64,000 nt of DNA from Limnobaculum xujianqingii. GTDB lineage: Bacteria > Pseudomonadota > Gammaproteobacteria > Enterobacterales > Enterobacteriaceae. Shown piece after piece: positions 18,465 through 28,540 of this stretch. The first letter of the stretch is position 1, and every line of letters starts with the position of its first letter. Location: contig NZ_JABMLK010000001.1 of assembly GCF_013394855.1 (NCBI RefSeq), positions 1,240,001 through 1,304,000 on the forward strand, written 5' to 3'. Position numbers and translations under genes: made by a program. The notes under the pieces were generated by a model. It had not been told where the DNA came from. It saw only the letters and a list, made by a program, of their open reading frames with translations, and did not search any database.

Positions 18465-20510
18465 ATGGCTCAAGTCGCGAAAAAAATACTGGTGACCTGT
18501 GCGCTACCATACGCAAACGGTTCAATTCATCTCGGTCATATTCTCGAGCATATTCAGGCAGATATTTGGGTCCGTTATCAGCGAATGCGTGGACACCAGG
18601 TTAACTTTATCTGTGCTGATGATGCCCATGGCACACCAATCATGCTGAAAGCTCAGCAGCTTGGTGTTACCCCAGAGAGCATGATTGATGAGATGAGTCG
18701 TGAACACCAGAAGGATTTCGCAGGCTTCTCCATTAGTTACGATAACTATCATTCCACGCACAGTGAAGAGAACCGTGAGTTATCCGAGCTTATCTATGGC
18801 CGGTTAAAATCTAACGGTTTTATTAAGAATCGCACTATTTCTCAGCTGTACGACCCTGAGAAATCGATGTTTCTACCAGACCGCTTTGTAAAAGGCACCT
18901 GCCCAAGATGTAAAGCACCAGACCAGTACGGTGATAACTGTGAAGTTTGTGGTGCCACTTACAGCCCTACAGAGCTGATCAATCCACGTTCTGTAGTTTC
19001 TGGAGCAACACCAGAAATGCGTGAAACTGAGCACTTCTTCTTTGATTTGCCCGCATTTCAGGAAATGTTACAGGCCTGGACCCGCTCAGGTGCATTGCAG
19101 GAGCAAGTGGCTAACAAAATGCAGGAATGGTTCGATACCGGCTTACAACAGTGGGATATCACCCGTGATGCACCTTACTTCGGTTTCGAAATTCCGGATG
19201 CTCCGGGAAAATACTTCTACGTCTGGCTGGATGCGCCAATTGGCTACATGGGTTCATTTAAAAACCTGTGCAACAAGCGTGATGATTTAAGTTTTGATGA
19301 ATACTGGCGTGAAGGCTCTGATGCCGAGCTTTATCACTTTATTGGCAAAGATATTGTTTACTTCCATAGCCTGTTCTGGCCGGCAATGCTGGAAGGCAGC
19401 CAGTTCCGTAAGCCAAGCAATCTGTTTGTACATGGTTATGTCACGGTTAACGGCGCCAAGATGTCTAAATCGCGCGGTACCTTTATTCAGGCCAGCACCT
19501 ATCTGAAGCACTTAGATCCAGATTGCTTACGTTATTACTATGCGGCGAAACTCTCTTCTCGTATCGATGATATCGATCTCAATCTGGAAGATTTCGTTCA
19601 GCGGGTTAATGCCGATATCGTTAATAAAGTGGTTAACCTGGCATCCCGTAATGCCGGATTTATCAATAAGCGTTTTGATGGCCAATTATCCACCAAACTG
19701 GCTGATTCAGAGTTGTACCAAACCTTTATCCAATCGGCAAAAACCATTGCTGAATACTATGACCAACGTGAATTCAACAAAGCGATTCGCGAAATTATGG
19801 CGCTGGCCGATATTGCTAACCGTTACGTTGATGAACAAGCACCTTGGGTAGTAGCGAAAGAAGAAGGCCGGGATGAAGATCTCCAGCTGATTTGCTCCAT
19901 GGGTATCAATATGTTCCGCGTATTGATGACCTATCTGAAGCCGGTTCTACCATCGCTAACTGAACGTGCAGAAGCGTTCCTGAACAAAGAACTTCATTGG
20001 GATGAAATTGAGCAACCGCTGTTAGGCCATAAAGTTAACGGATTCAAAGCGCTATTTAACCGTATTGATAGTGATAAGGTTGATGCAATGGTTGAATCAT
20101 CCAAAGCCGACCTACAGGCTATGCAGTCTGGTGCGCCAAAAGCAGCAGTCACAGGTCCGTTAGCCGATGAGCCGATTGCTGAAACCATTACATTTGATGA
20201 TTTTGCTAAGGTTGATTTACGTATCGCGCTGATCAAGCAGGCTGAAGAAGTGGAAGGCTCAGACAAGTTATTGCGTCTGACACTGGATCTGGGCGGTGAA
20301 ATTCGTCAGGTATTCTCTGGTATTAAGAGCGCTTATCCAGATCCGAAAGCCCTTGAAGGCCGTCTGACGGTGATGGTGGCTAATCTGGCTCCAAGAAAGA
20401 TGCGTTTTGGCGTGTCAGAAGGCATGGTGATGGCAGCGGGCCCTGGCGGTAACGATATCTTCCTGTTAACGCCGGATAGCGGTGCTCAACCGGGAATGTC
20501 GGTTAAGTAA
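18465..20510 (+). CDS. metG: Methionyl-tRNA synthetase
   Basis: 681 residues (E. coli 677). Class I catalytic domain with HLGH (residues 22-25) and the ATP-binding loop KMSKS. A zinc knuckle in the insert has CPRC and CEVC pairs. The anticodon-binding helical domain follows, and the last 100 residues form a Trbp111-type tRNA-binding dimerisation domain ([11 protein letters not shown]). I chose ATG at 18465, which encodes [19 protein letters not shown] like E. coli. A longer frame to 18399 has no family support. It is divergent from mrp and ends in a perfect hairpin terminator. Confidence 0.97.
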   Translation: MAQVAKKILVTCALPYANGSIHLGHILEHIQADIWVRYQRMRGHQVNFICADDAHGTPIMLKAQQLGVTPESMIDEMSREHQKDFAGFSISYDNYHSTHSEENRELSELIYGRLKSNGFIKNRTISQLYDPEKSMFLPDRFVKGTCPRCKAPDQYGDNCEVCGATYSPTELINPRSVVSGATPEMRETEHFFFDLPAFQEMLQAWTRSGALQEQVANKMQEWFDTGLQQWDITRDAPYFGFEIPDAPGKYFYVWLDAPIGYMGSFKNLCNKRDDLSFDEYWREGSDAELYHFIGKDIVYFHSLFWPAMLEGSQFRKPSNLFVHGYVTVNGAKMSKSRGTFIQASTYLKHLDPDCLRYYYAAKLSSRIDDIDLNLEDFVQRVNADIVNKVVNLASRNAGFINKRFDGQLSTKLADSELYQTFIQSAKTIAEYYDQREFNKAIREIMALADIANRYVDEQAPWVVAKEEGRDEDLQLICSMGINMFRVLMTYLKPVLPSLTERAEAFLNKELHWDEIEQPLLGHKVNGFKALFNRIDSDKVDAMVESSKADLQAMQSGAPKAAVTGPLADEPIAETITFDDFAKVDLRIALIKQAEEVEGSDKLLRLTLDLGGEIRQVFSGIKSAYPDPKALEGRLTVMVANLAPRKMRFGVSEGMVMAAGPGGNDIFLLTPDSGAQPGMSVK

Positions 20511-20526
20511 CTTTTTTCAGTGTAAA

Positions 20527-20558
20527 AATAAGGGCTATGAAATTTCATAGCCCTTATT
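20527..20558 (+). terminator. metG terminator
   Basis: A perfect 32-base palindrome, AATAAGGGCTATGAAA followed by its complement, starts 17 bases after the metG stop. The 3' arm and flank supply Ts. It can also serve cirA on the other strand only weakly, as cirA ends more than 100 bases away. Confidence 0.85.
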
Positions 20559-20676
20559 ATTTCTACATTCGCTTTAGAGAGTATTTCGACCGTAAATACA
20601 AATTGCCCATTTCATTCTCTACCCGGTTGGAAGATCCGGAGTATTCGGTATTTGAACTCTCAGTTAAGCTGTAACA

Positions 20677-22638
20677 TCAGAATGAATAATCTGCAGCGAC
20701 AAAGTAGCGACGACCTTCTTCGTTATAACTGTAAATATCCCGATCCAACTCTTTATCTAACAGGTTTAATACTCCTGCTCGTAGTTTCAGGTTTTTAGTT
20801 GCCTGATATGCTCCCCCGGTGTTCCAGACCACATAACCACCCGGAGTAGATACCGCGGGTGTAATGGAACGTTGCTTGCCGGTATAGTTAGCTGAAGCAT
20901 AGAAAGACCAGTCATCAGTTGGTTTCCAGTCCAGCGTGCCGTTTGCAGTATGGAATGGACGCTCTTTCAATGGCTTATTGCCACCATCACTTAAGTCACG
21001 AGCATCGTTATAGGTATAATTTAACCGTACTTTCCAGGCATCATTAATTGGAACGGCTACCTCGGTTTCAACCCCACGAACCCGCGCTTTATTCACGTTA
21101 TAGTAAGCAAACATAGGTTTTCCCGTTGTTGGGTCAAAACCAATGAAGTTCGGATAATTGACAGCATCCCCCTTATTAGCAGTACGTGTTATGTTAATCA
21201 TATCTTCAATATTATTTTCAAATACCGTAATGCTGCCGCTTACACCATCCAGAATACCTTCATCACCAGCGTAATACACACCAAGCTCATAGTTCTCACT
21301 GGTTTCCGGTTTCAGGTCTGGCGTTCCCGAAATAATACATGACCCTCTACAAGAATTAGACTGCCAGTCCGGACTTAGCTGTAACAGTGAAGGCGCTTTG
21401 AAGGCTTTTGCCCAACCACCCTTTAAGGTTACGGTATTAGTTGCGTTATATACCAGATAGGCTCTTGGGCTCCAGTGGTCACCATAATCTTCATGGTCAT
21501 CGACTCGGGTACCTGCGGTTAGTGCCAGATTATCAAAAATACGCCATTCATCTTCCAGGAACAATGCATGCTGCTTGGTAGAGGTGGAACCACTTCCCTG
21601 CAGGTTTACCGGATCCTTTAACTCATCACGACGTAATTCACCACCAAAGGTCATAGTTTGATTAATAACGTCAATTGGCAGAATAAATTTGCCATCCAGC
21701 GAGTTGCTTTCCGATGTCAGTTTCTGTGTAGTGTAGTTATCAATTTTTTCGCCATAAAAACGTACTTCTGAGTTGGCAAATCCCCATCGACCATTGTGCG
21801 AAAGTCCATAGTTTTGACGTTCAAGACGAGTCTTATCCAGCGAGTCTGACTCTCTGTCCTGACGGTCAAAACCGTAGTTCATCAGAAACTCATGGTCATC
21901 GTTTGGTGTGACAGAGAATTCAATATTACCATCACGACTGTTGTAGCCTTCAATAGCCCCGGTTGTTCCGGTGGCACTGGTTGCCGACTTATTTGGCTTA
22001 TCCTTATCCCGGTGAGCAAAATTACCATAGGTCTTCACCGATAGCTGATCGTCAATCAAAGGCCCACTGGCATAAAGACTGGTATTAAAACTGTCACGTT
22101 TATCCCGGTTTTCCTGAATGGTGCTATCGACACTAACCGAACCGGTCCAGCTCTTTTTCACCTTCTTGGTAATGATATTAACTACTCCCCCCAGAGCATC
22201 AGAACCATACAGAGAAGACATCGGTCCTCGCACCACTTCAATACGCTCAATCGCATTAACCGGGACCCAGCTCAAGTCATAATCGTTATGGCGAAACACC
22301 GCATTGCGGGAGTTGACGCGTTTACCGTCAACCAGAATTAGCGTATAGCCGCTGTCCAGCCCACGAATACTGACGCCTTTACGGTTATCTCCTTCATTAG
22401 TTAACTGAATGCCCGGTACTTCCTGCAAAATATCTTTCAGGTTTTGAACCGGTTTCTTTTGTAAATCCTCGCCAGTAATAACACTAATACTGGCTGGTGC
22501 ATCTTTGATGTTCTGCTCCACTGCTGAAGCCGTTACTACCATGGTGTCACCCACCGCAGCCAACGCTGAAGTACTGGTAAATATAATTGGTACGAATATC
22601 CCTGCCCGAATAATTGGATTAAGCACTAACCTGGTCAT
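20677..22638 (-). CDS. cirA: Catecholate siderophore / colicin I receptor CirA
   Basis: A 653-residue TonB-dependent outer membrane receptor, alignable with E. coli CirA (663) throughout. After the signal peptide come the TonB box DTMVVTAS, the plug domain with [37 protein letters not shown] and [18 protein letters not shown], then a 22-strand barrel. The cysteine loop [12 protein letters not shown] is conserved. It ends VAADYSF with the normal terminal Phe of the beta-signal. It imports ferric catechol breakdown products of enterobactin. Fur-like sites lie at 22675 and 22819, upstream of the start. Confidence 0.95.
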   Translation of the reverse strand: MTRLVLNPIIRAGIFVPIIFTSTSALAAVGDTMVVTASAVEQNIKDAPASISVITGEDLQKKPVQNLKDILQEVPGIQLTNEGDNRKGVSIRGLDSGYTLILVDGKRVNSRNAVFRHNDYDLSWVPVNAIERIEVVRGPMSSLYGSDALGGVVNIITKKVKKSWTGSVSVDSTIQENRDKRDSFNTSLYASGPLIDDQLSVKTYGNFAHRDKDKPNKSATSATGTTGAIEGYNSRDGNIEFSVTPNDDHEFLMNYGFDRQDRESDSLDKTRLERQNYGLSHNGRWGFANSEVRFYGEKIDNYTTQKLTSESNSLDGKFILPIDVINQTMTFGGELRRDELKDPVNLQGSGSTSTKQHALFLEDEWRIFDNLALTAGTRVDDHEDYGDHWSPRAYLVYNATNTVTLKGGWAKAFKAPSLLQLSPDWQSNSCRGSCIISGTPDLKPETSENYELGVYYAGDEGILDGVSGSITVFENNIEDMINITRTANKGDAVNYPNFIGFDPTTGKPMFAYYNVNKARVRGVETEVAVPINDAWKVRLNYTYNDARDLSDGGNKPLKERPFHTANGTLDWKPTDDWSFYASANYTGKQRSITPAVSTPGGYVVWNTGGAYQATKNLKLRAGVLNLLDKELDRDIYSYNEEGRRYFVAADYSF

Positions 22639-22674
22639 CTAAGTCCCCTGCCATTGGTTATGAAAATAATTTTT

Positions 22675-22693
22675 TATAATGATTATTATTTAC
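22675..22693 (-). promoter_or_regulatory. Fur box at the cirA promoter
   Basis: The minus strand holds ATAATCATTATA with AAATA before it, about 14 of 19 bases matching GATAATGATAATCATTATC. It lies 37 bases before the cirA start, so Fur-Fe2+ would block transcription. Confidence 0.75.
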
Positions 22694-22818
22694 AGTTAGA
22701 ATTAAATGCTCACTATTCCAGAAAAACCCTATCACTATCATATCCATCAAAATCCTATGGCTATTTATATCCATTTATTTCAAAAATACGATGTGATTAA
22801 TGGGGGTAACACATTAAA

Positions 22819-22837
22819 ACAAATGATAATCATTATC
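22819..22837. promoter_or_regulatory. Second, stronger Fur box far upstream of cirA
   Basis: ATGATAATCATTATC is an exact 15-base match to the Fur consensus core. It is 181 bases before cirA, with no other credible gene start close to it. It may control a second cirA promoter. Confidence 0.75.
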
Positions 22838-22929
22838 AATAAAATGATACAAAAAAATACATTTAAATTAACATTATTAATACTAAGGGATTAGAGAGAC
22901 TGGCGAAGATCCAAGAGATTATGCTGTAA

Positions 22930-22957
22930 AAAAGCCGTGATAATTATCACGGCTTTT
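22930..22957. terminator. Terminator after the siderophore receptor gene
   Basis: A perfect 28-base palindrome, AAAAGCCGTGATAA plus complement, with T-runs on both strands. It lies 21 bases past the likely ancestral TGA (22979-22981) of the receptor, which fits the view that the true 3' end of that gene is there. Confidence 0.9.
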
Positions 22958-23002
22958 AATATTTAACGCGTTGCTTTATCAGAATGAAGCAGTTATAGAA
23001 GC

Positions 23003-25135
23003 TTAGTAAGTTCTTCCCGGAACATAATAGTTGTTACCGGATGAGGCACTTCCTGATGGTTCAGAAGAGACGGGATCTTTATCAAACAGGTTATCGATAC
23101 CAGCATTAAATCGGAAATTCTTGGTAATCTTATATTGGCCTGACAGACCATAAAGCGTATAAGAGTTTCTGATACGCGCCGTTGCAGTACTACCACGAGA
23201 CTCCTGATCGGCTTTATTGTTTAAGCCTAACATTTTTCCGTAATAATGAGCGCTGAATGAGAAATCAAGATCTTGCGTTACGCTCCAGTCCAACGATGAA
23301 TAGCTGGTAAATTTAGGGGTAGTGACCAGCATTACACCCTGATCGTCCTCAGCCTTAATCATACGAGTATAGTTATTACGTAAGGTTAGCTTTTGCAGGA
23401 ACTGACCTTTTGGTTCGCTGATTAGAGGTATATTCAAATTACCTTCAATACCCTGAGTTCTGGCAGAATCCAGGTTCACTCGCTCTAACCAGTAACGGCC
23501 CGATCTATCCCCAGTGATATAACCAATGGGTGCTGTCGCCAGTTTGTTTTTAAAGCGACTATCGAAGAAGGTAATGCCTGCATCCCATCCTTCATAATTG
23601 AATAATGCCCCTACTTCCCAGTTTTCGGAAGTTTCAGGCTTCAGGTTACCATTACTGACAATATAGCAACCACCACCGGTATAGTCTGCATAGCCGTTAC
23701 AACCAGCACCTTTTGATTCTTCAACAAAGCCCGGGCTGGCCTGGCGTATAGTTGGTGCTTTGAAGCCTTCTGAATATCCACCTTTCAGTGTTAAATAATC
23801 ATTAGCCTGATAAACCAGATAGGCTCTTGGTGTGGTTTGATCGCCATATTCGGTATCATCATAACGAACCCCCAGCGTTAACGTCAGATCGTCTAATAAG
23901 CCAATCTGATCCTCAACGAATACCCCTTTACTGGTTGCCTCACCGGTATGTTTACCATAAGAAGCGGCAGCATACTTATTGGTACCCATCGATCTTGGGT
24001 TGTTGAGTTCCTCTTTCATCCATTGACCACCAATGGTGACGTTATGTGGTAACCAGAGCTCGAAAGGTAGATTGATATCCCCTTCAATAATCTTATCTTT
24101 ACCTTGGATTTTGGTATCTTCAGTCCCTACCAGTGTTCCCCCTGAAATCACCGGCACATCGCTGGCTGAGTTTTTATATTTATTCTCATAAGCGGTTAAT
24201 CTGACGCTACCAAAATCAAATAGTCCACGATAAGCAGCGGAATAGTTTTCACGTTCCAGCTTGGAAATACCACGCAGCCCAACTTCATCACCATCAAGGG
24301 TTTCACCAGGAATACCCTCTTCTGTTCCCTGTAATGTACCAATGCTTACCTGATGGTTATCAGTAATATCCCAGCTTAAGTCTGCGCCATAGTTATAACG
24401 TTTCTTACCTTCCTGACCGCTCCCCCAACGTAACGCACTGGTATCGGTTTTATCCGCATCGCGTTTATTCCATGAACCATTCATACGTAATGTAAAACCA
24501 TTACCTAATGGACCACCAACGCTGCCAGTATAAGTAGTAGTCTCTCCACTTTTAGAATCTTCTGGCTGACGAGTTCCGATAGTTAAAGCCCCATTCCACT
24601 CTTTATTGTTCTTTTTAGTGATAATGTTAACCACCCCACCCATGGCATCAGAACCATACAGTGTAGACATTGGACCACGAACAATTTCAATACGTTCGAT
24701 AGACTCAACCGGGATCCAGTTAATGTCATCGAAGTAGTTTTGTTGGGTTGTTTTTAAGCCGTTACTGGAGCCAATACGTTTTCCATCTACCAGTAACAAT
24801 GTATAGGAAGCAGGCATACCGCGCAGTTGAATACCTGAACTAACGTCAGTGCCAATAGCTTTACTTACCCCTGCAACACGTTCAAGGATATCAGCAAGAT
24901 CGGTTGATGCTGTGCCCATCTCTTTTTCTAACTGTTCAGAAGTCACAACAGAAATACTGGCTGGTGCATCCTTAAAGCGTTGTTCAACACCAGAGGCCGT
25001 CACTACCATAACATTACCACTATCATTTTCTTCAGCTACTGCCTGTGTAGCAGCCAACCCTAATAGCGGAAGACAAAACCCGGCATATTTTATTGGATTA
25101 AATTTAAATATGTTTGTGTTCATCCCTTCATCCAT
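23003..25135 (-). CDS. TonB-dependent siderophore receptor with premature stop at the last strand
   Basis: A 710-residue FepA/IreA/YiuR-like outer membrane receptor. It has a signal peptide, TonB box (NVMVVTAS), plug (SISVVTSEQLEKEMG, RGPMSTLYGSDAMGGVVN) and a beta barrel with cysteine loop GCNGYADYTGGGCYI. The frame ends YYVPGRTY at a TAA (23003-23005). In the same frame the next seven codons read ASITASF and then TGA (22979-22981). Family members end GRTYY....F, so the TAA has replaced one residue and cut off the last beta strand and its terminal Phe, the signal used by BamA. The product may assemble poorly. Start 25135 or 25123 (MNTN); neither has an ideal ribosome site. Confidence 0.9.
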   Translation of the reverse strand: MDEGMNTNIFKFNPIKYAGFCLPLLGLAATQAVAEENDSGNVMVVTASGVEQRFKDAPASISVVTSEQLEKEMGTASTDLADILERVAGVSKAIGTDVSSGIQLRGMPASYTLLLVDGKRIGSSNGLKTTQQNYFDDINWIPVESIERIEIVRGPMSTLYGSDAMGGVVNIITKKNNKEWNGALTIGTRQPEDSKSGETTTYTGSVGGPLGNGFTLRMNGSWNKRDADKTDTSALRWGSGQEGKKRYNYGADLSWDITDNHQVSIGTLQGTEEGIPGETLDGDEVGLRGISKLERENYSAAYRGLFDFGSVRLTAYENKYKNSASDVPVISGGTLVGTEDTKIQGKDKIIEGDINLPFELWLPHNVTIGGQWMKEELNNPRSMGTNKYAAASYGKHTGEATSKGVFVEDQIGLLDDLTLTLGVRYDDTEYGDQTTPRAYLVYQANDYLTLKGGYSEGFKAPTIRQASPGFVEESKGAGCNGYADYTGGGCYIVSNGNLKPETSENWEVGALFNYEGWDAGITFFDSRFKNKLATAPIGYITGDRSGRYWLERVNLDSARTQGIEGNLNIPLISEPKGQFLQKLTLRNNYTRMIKAEDDQGVMLVTTPKFTSYSSLDWSVTQDLDFSFSAHYYGKMLGLNNKADQESRGSTATARIRNSYTLYGLSGQYKITKNFRFNAGIDNLFDKDPVSSEPSGSASSGNNYYVPGRTY

Positions 25136-25157
25136 AAATGTAAAAGCAAATAAAAAA

Positions 25158-25190
25158 GAACGCTAATGATAATTAATACCATTAGCGTTC
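25158..25190 (-). terminator. Terminator or attenuator between ATPase and receptor genes
   Basis: GAACGCTAATG/CATTAGCGTTC forms an 11-bp stem with an 11-base loop. On the minus strand it is followed by TTTTTTA, a complete intrinsic terminator. Its 3' end is 22 bases before the receptor start, leaving no room for a promoter in between. Confidence 0.8.
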
Positions 25191-25258
25191 CGAAGGGATT
25201 AAGCTCTTTTTTGCGATCGCTATCTAACTTTTAACAAAAATATAAACAACTAACGCTT

Positions 25259-26047
25259 TCAATATATTGGATGTTCAACTAATCCATCAATTAATACCTG
25301 TGGACGCCCCTGAGAACAACGCTCAATACGACCACGAACACCATAGACTTGAGCCAGACTTTCAGGCGTGATCACTTCATCAGGTTTACCATCGGCAATA
25401 AGATTGCCATTTTGCAGCATTAAGACATGATCAGCATGGTGCAAAGCGATATTAATATCATGAACCACCACCACCGTGATGATATTACGTTTAACCGTCT
25501 CTTTGCGTACCAAATCCATAACATGAAATTGATAATTAAGATCCAGGGCGCTTAATGGCTCATCAAGCAGCAATAGCGAAGGTTGACGTATCAGAGATTG
25601 GGCCAAACCAACCAGCTGCTTCTGACCACCTGAAAGTTGATCCAGATAGCTCAATGCCAGATGAGAAATACCCAGTTGTTGCAATAATGCCATCACCTCT
25701 TCTTCGCCTTTTTCTGTATGACTACCACCGGAAGCTCTTTGAGCAACCACAATGGATTCCAACACATGCAGATGCACACCGGCAGGCAATGATTGAGGCA
25801 GATAAACTACGCTTTTGGCACGTTGAGAAAAAGGCTGCTTCATTAAATCCTGACCATCCAGCAGTAACTCACCGGTAGCATGATTCAAGCCAGCAAAAGA
25901 ACGCAATAAGGTCGATTTTCCGCTGCCGTTAGGCCCTAACAGAACAGTGATTTCCCCTCTCGATAGCCCTGGAATCGAGAGATCGGTGATGATTTTTTTT
26001 CTCGGGTAACCCGCATTAAAGTGGTTCGCTTGTAAACCAGTCATCAT
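25259..26047 (-). CDS. Iron-siderophore ABC transporter ATPase (FecE/YiuC-like)
   Basis: A 262-residue nucleotide-binding subunit. Walker A is LGPNGSGKST (near residue 37), the signature is LSGGQKQL, and Walker B is SLLLLDEPLSALD, followed by the H-loop VVVVHDIN. It energises uptake of an iron chelate across the inner membrane through the FecCD-type permease encoded just upstream. Its start overlaps the permease stop by four bases (ATGA), so the two are translationally coupled. The order binding protein, permease, ATPase, receptor equals that of yiuABC-yiuR in Yersinia pestis; I infer the same kind of system but not the same siderophore. Confidence 0.93.
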   Translation of the reverse strand: MMTGLQANHFNAGYPRKKIITDLSIPGLSRGEITVLLGPNGSGKSTLLRSFAGLNHATGELLLDGQDLMKQPFSQRAKSVVYLPQSLPAGVHLHVLESIVVAQRASGGSHTEKGEEEVMALLQQLGISHLALSYLDQLSGGQKQLVGLAQSLIRQPSLLLLDEPLSALDLNYQFHVMDLVRKETVKRNIITVVVVHDINIALHHADHVLMLQNGNLIADGKPDEVITPESLAQVYGVRGRIERCSQGRPQVLIDGLVEHPIY

Positions 26048-27126
26048 ACCTGCCCTCTGTGGCGCAAAATGATGCTCAGGAAGAACGGAACACCAACTAA
26101 TGAAGTCACAATACCAACCGGAATAATCACGCCAGGAATCAGATTTTTAGAAGCTACAGAAGCCATCGACAATACCAGTGCACCAATTAAAGCACTGGCT
26201 GGTAAATAAAAACGATGATCTTCACCAAAAATTAGGCGGGCAATATGCGGAGCTACCAAACCGATAAATCCAATCGGCCCAACAAACGCCACTGCCAAAG
26301 CAGATAACATACTGATACGCAATAATGTCGTCAGTCGTAAACGACGAACATCAATACCAAAGCTAATTGCCCGGTCTTCACCCAATCTTAACGCCGTCAG
26401 TTTCCAGGCATTCATCATTGACCATGGGAATAGAACCAGGAATACCGCTAACAGAATGCCTAATTTGATCCAGGTTGCTCGCGCCAGGCTACCCATCGTC
26501 CAGAAAACCAGCCCCTGAAGCGTATCTTCAGAAGCGATAAACTGCATCATGGAAACCAATGCATTAAAGGTAAACACTAAAGCGATACCAAACAGCACTA
26601 CGCCAGAAGTGGCAACCCTTGTCCAACGGGTTACCGCATCCAGCATAAATGCTGCCAGTAAGGCAAAAATGAACGCATTGGCAGAAATAAACCATTGAGG
26701 ATCAATACCAGGGATACCAATTCCTAATACGATAGCCAGTGCAGCACCAAAGGCAGCCGCAGAAGAAACCCCTAAAGTAAAGGGACTGGCTAATGGGTTA
26801 TTCAGGATGGTTTGCATTTCTGCCCCAGCCAGACCCAAAGCCATTCCGACCACTATTGCCATCAGGGCATAAGGCAGACGAATATCCCAAACGATGACCT
26901 GAGTTCCGGCATCAACCGTTTCAGAATGCCACAATGTTTGCCACAATTCTGCAATCGTGAGGCCCGAAGGCCCCATGATAAAATCAAGCACAAGTGATCC
27001 AATAATCGCCAGTAAAACAATGGCTAAAATCATCAGGCGCTTACGCAAAATGCGATGGTAACGACCCATTACACCCACTTCAGCCGGGGTATTAGCTTTT
27101 ACTGCCGAACTGCTACTTATGCTCAT
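26044..27126 (-). CDS. Iron-siderophore ABC transporter permease (FecCD/YiuB-like)
   Basis: A 360-residue inner membrane protein with about ten hydrophobic helices. It carries the BtuC/FecCD family motifs GAEMQTILNNPLASPFTLGVSSAAAFG (spread over residues near 100-125), GLVFWTMGSL, and the coupling-helix region FVGPIGFIGLVAPHIARL. It forms the homodimeric channel for the iron chelate. It lies 28 bases after the binding-protein gene and overlaps the ATPase gene, so the three are one transcription unit. The N-terminal 30 residues are polar and precede the first helix, slightly longer than in many relatives. Confidence 0.93.
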   Translation of the reverse strand: MSISSSSAVKANTPAEVGVMGRYHRILRKRLMILAIVLLAIIGSLVLDFIMGPSGLTIAELWQTLWHSETVDAGTQVIVWDIRLPYALMAIVVGMALGLAGAEMQTILNNPLASPFTLGVSSAAAFGAALAIVLGIGIPGIDPQWFISANAFIFALLAAFMLDAVTRWTRVATSGVVLFGIALVFTFNALVSMMQFIASEDTLQGLVFWTMGSLARATWIKLGILLAVFLVLFPWSMMNAWKLTALRLGEDRAISFGIDVRRLRLTTLLRISMLSALAVAFVGPIGFIGLVAPHIARLIFGEDHRFYLPASALIGALVLSMASVASKNLIPGVIIPVGIVTSLVGVPFFLSIILRHRGQV

Positions 27127-27154
27127 TCAATGACAACCATTGCTGCTTTATAGA

Positions 27155-28303
27155 TTATTTATTATTTTCACCTACAGCACCTACCCAGTAGGTACCTGTT
27201 GGCTCAATTGCCAGGAAGTCTTTATACAATGTCTTCATGGTCTCATTAGTATTAATATCTTTAAATTTCTCAGGATAGAACCACTTACCGAACTCCTGAA
27301 TAGCCAATACATTATATGGTGAGTTATAGAAACTGTGCCAGATAGCGTAGGTTCTACCTTCTTTTACTGCAGGTAAGGTGTCAATACCCTTACGTTTTAA
27401 TGCACTGTCCAGACTTGCGCGCGCTACATCATAGGAAACATCAGCACCCAGTTTAACTCCCGGTCCCTTGGCGTCAGCACCACGAGCACCGCTGGCAATA
27501 TAAACATCCGGATTAGTCGCAATGATTTTTTCCAGATTAACGGTACCTAACGCACCCGGTAATAAATTTTTAGCGATATTAGCGCCACCGGCTAAATCAA
27601 TAAAGTCGCCCATATTACCGTTTCCTGCCGTACCACAACAATCTTCTGCGGTAGCCGCTTTCAACTCAATAAAGACTTTTGGCTTTTGGTCTTCAGGAAT
27701 ATCTTTGGTGACATTGGTAATTTTCGCCACGTTATCCTGATAGAACTTAATATAGCGTTCCGCCTGCTCTTCCCGTTGCAATGCTTTGCCCAAAATACGC
27801 ATGCTTGGCACCGTGTTTTTCAGCGGCGCAGTACGGAAATCAATGAATACAACGGGTACACCGGCTTTTTCCAACTGAGTAACCAGCTCACTACTGCGAC
27901 CCGGACCATGACCAGATAAACCAAAGATAGCGACATCAGGCTTAAGTGTCAGAACCTTCTCCGGGCTGATACTTTCAGCGGTGGTGTTACCAATTAAAGG
28001 GATTTTATCAATCTCAGGGAATTTTGCTTTATAAGCAGCATAAGTATGAGGATCAAGCTTGCGGAAATCACCCTGCCAGCCAGCGATACGATCCAGTGGC
28101 TTATCACCTTCTAATAGTGCAACAGCATAAATTAAGCGGCCTTCACCCAGTAAAATACGATCGACCTTCTTGGGGAGCTCAACCTTACGGTCTGCTATAT
28201 CGGTAATAGTTTCAGCCCATGCACCCGCACTCAATAACAGCGAACTTCCTAGTAATAAGGACACGCTAAAGCGTTTTGCCAGAGAATGATTAAGTTGCTT
28301 CAT
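27155..28303 (-). CDS. Periplasmic iron-siderophore binding protein (YiuA-like)
   Basis: A 382-residue secreted protein with a signal peptide ending GAWA-ET and no lipobox, so it should be free in the periplasm. It has the TroA/FecB fold features: DIADRKVELPKKVDRIL at the start and ESISPEKVLTLKPDVAIFG in the first lobe. ELKAATAEDCCGTAGNGNMG, with a Cys-Cys pair, is a mark of the subgroup that pairs with FecCD permeases. It delivers the iron chelate to the permease encoded next. It heads the operon. GAGG lies eight bases before the ATG, and a Fur-like box stands about 50 bases upstream. Confidence 0.92.
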   Translation of the reverse strand: MKQLNHSLAKRFSVSLLLGSSLLLSAGAWAETITDIADRKVELPKKVDRILLGEGRLIYAVALLEGDKPLDRIAGWQGDFRKLDPHTYAAYKAKFPEIDKIPLIGNTTAESISPEKVLTLKPDVAIFGLSGHGPGRSSELVTQLEKAGVPVVFIDFRTAPLKNTVPSMRILGKALQREEQAERYIKFYQDNVAKITNVTKDIPEDQKPKVFIELKAATAEDCCGTAGNGNMGDFIDLAGGANIAKNLLPGALGTVNLEKIIATNPDVYIASGARGADAKGPGVKLGADVSYDVARASLDSALKRKGIDTLPAVKEGRTYAIWHSFYNSPYNVLAIQEFGKWFYPEKFKDINTNETMKTLYKDFLAIEPTGTYWVGAVGENNK

Positions 28304-28353
28304 AGATGATGCCTCTTCCCTACAGATTCAAAGATGCAAACAATAATGCAAAA

Positions 28354-28372
28354 GAGAATGATTATCAATAAT
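28354..28372 (-). promoter_or_regulatory. Fur box before the siderophore transport operon
   Basis: GAGAATGATTATCAATAAT, read on either strand, matches the Fur consensus at about 14 of 19 positions. It lies 51-69 bases before the binding-protein ATG, the proper place to repress the operon in iron-rich cells. Confidence 0.75.
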
Positions 28373-28476
28373 AAAAGCCATGGGGATGCCAAAAGGGAGA
28401 GATAAGTCATACATGATAGAGGCTTGGAGAATAATCTGGAGAAATTTATCGAAAGGTATCAAACTGAAATAACAAA

Positions 28477-28524
28477 GCCGGAAAACTTATATTATCAATT
28501 AGATGACAATACAGATTTTCCGGC
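28477..28524 (-). terminator. Terminator after the Sel1 lipoprotein gene
   Basis: GCCGGAAAA/TTTTCCGGC forms a 9-bp stem around a 30-base loop, followed on the minus strand by TTTGTTATTT. It starts 17 bases after the Sel1 gene stop. Confidence 0.7.
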
Positions 28525-28540
28525 CTTATCTGAAACGATC

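Larger units (their letters stand above)
22639..22929. other. cirA upstream region
   Basis: About 290 AT-rich bases hold the cirA promoter and two Fur-like boxes. A 62-codon plus-strand frame (22706-22894) crosses the second Fur box, has a biased AT-driven composition and I regard it as chance. Confidence 0.6.

Noticed and set aside
22706..22894. 62-codon plus-strand frame upstream of cirA
   Set aside because: It runs through a Fur box, has AT-driven composition (runs of Ile, Lys, Asn) and no ribosome binding site.
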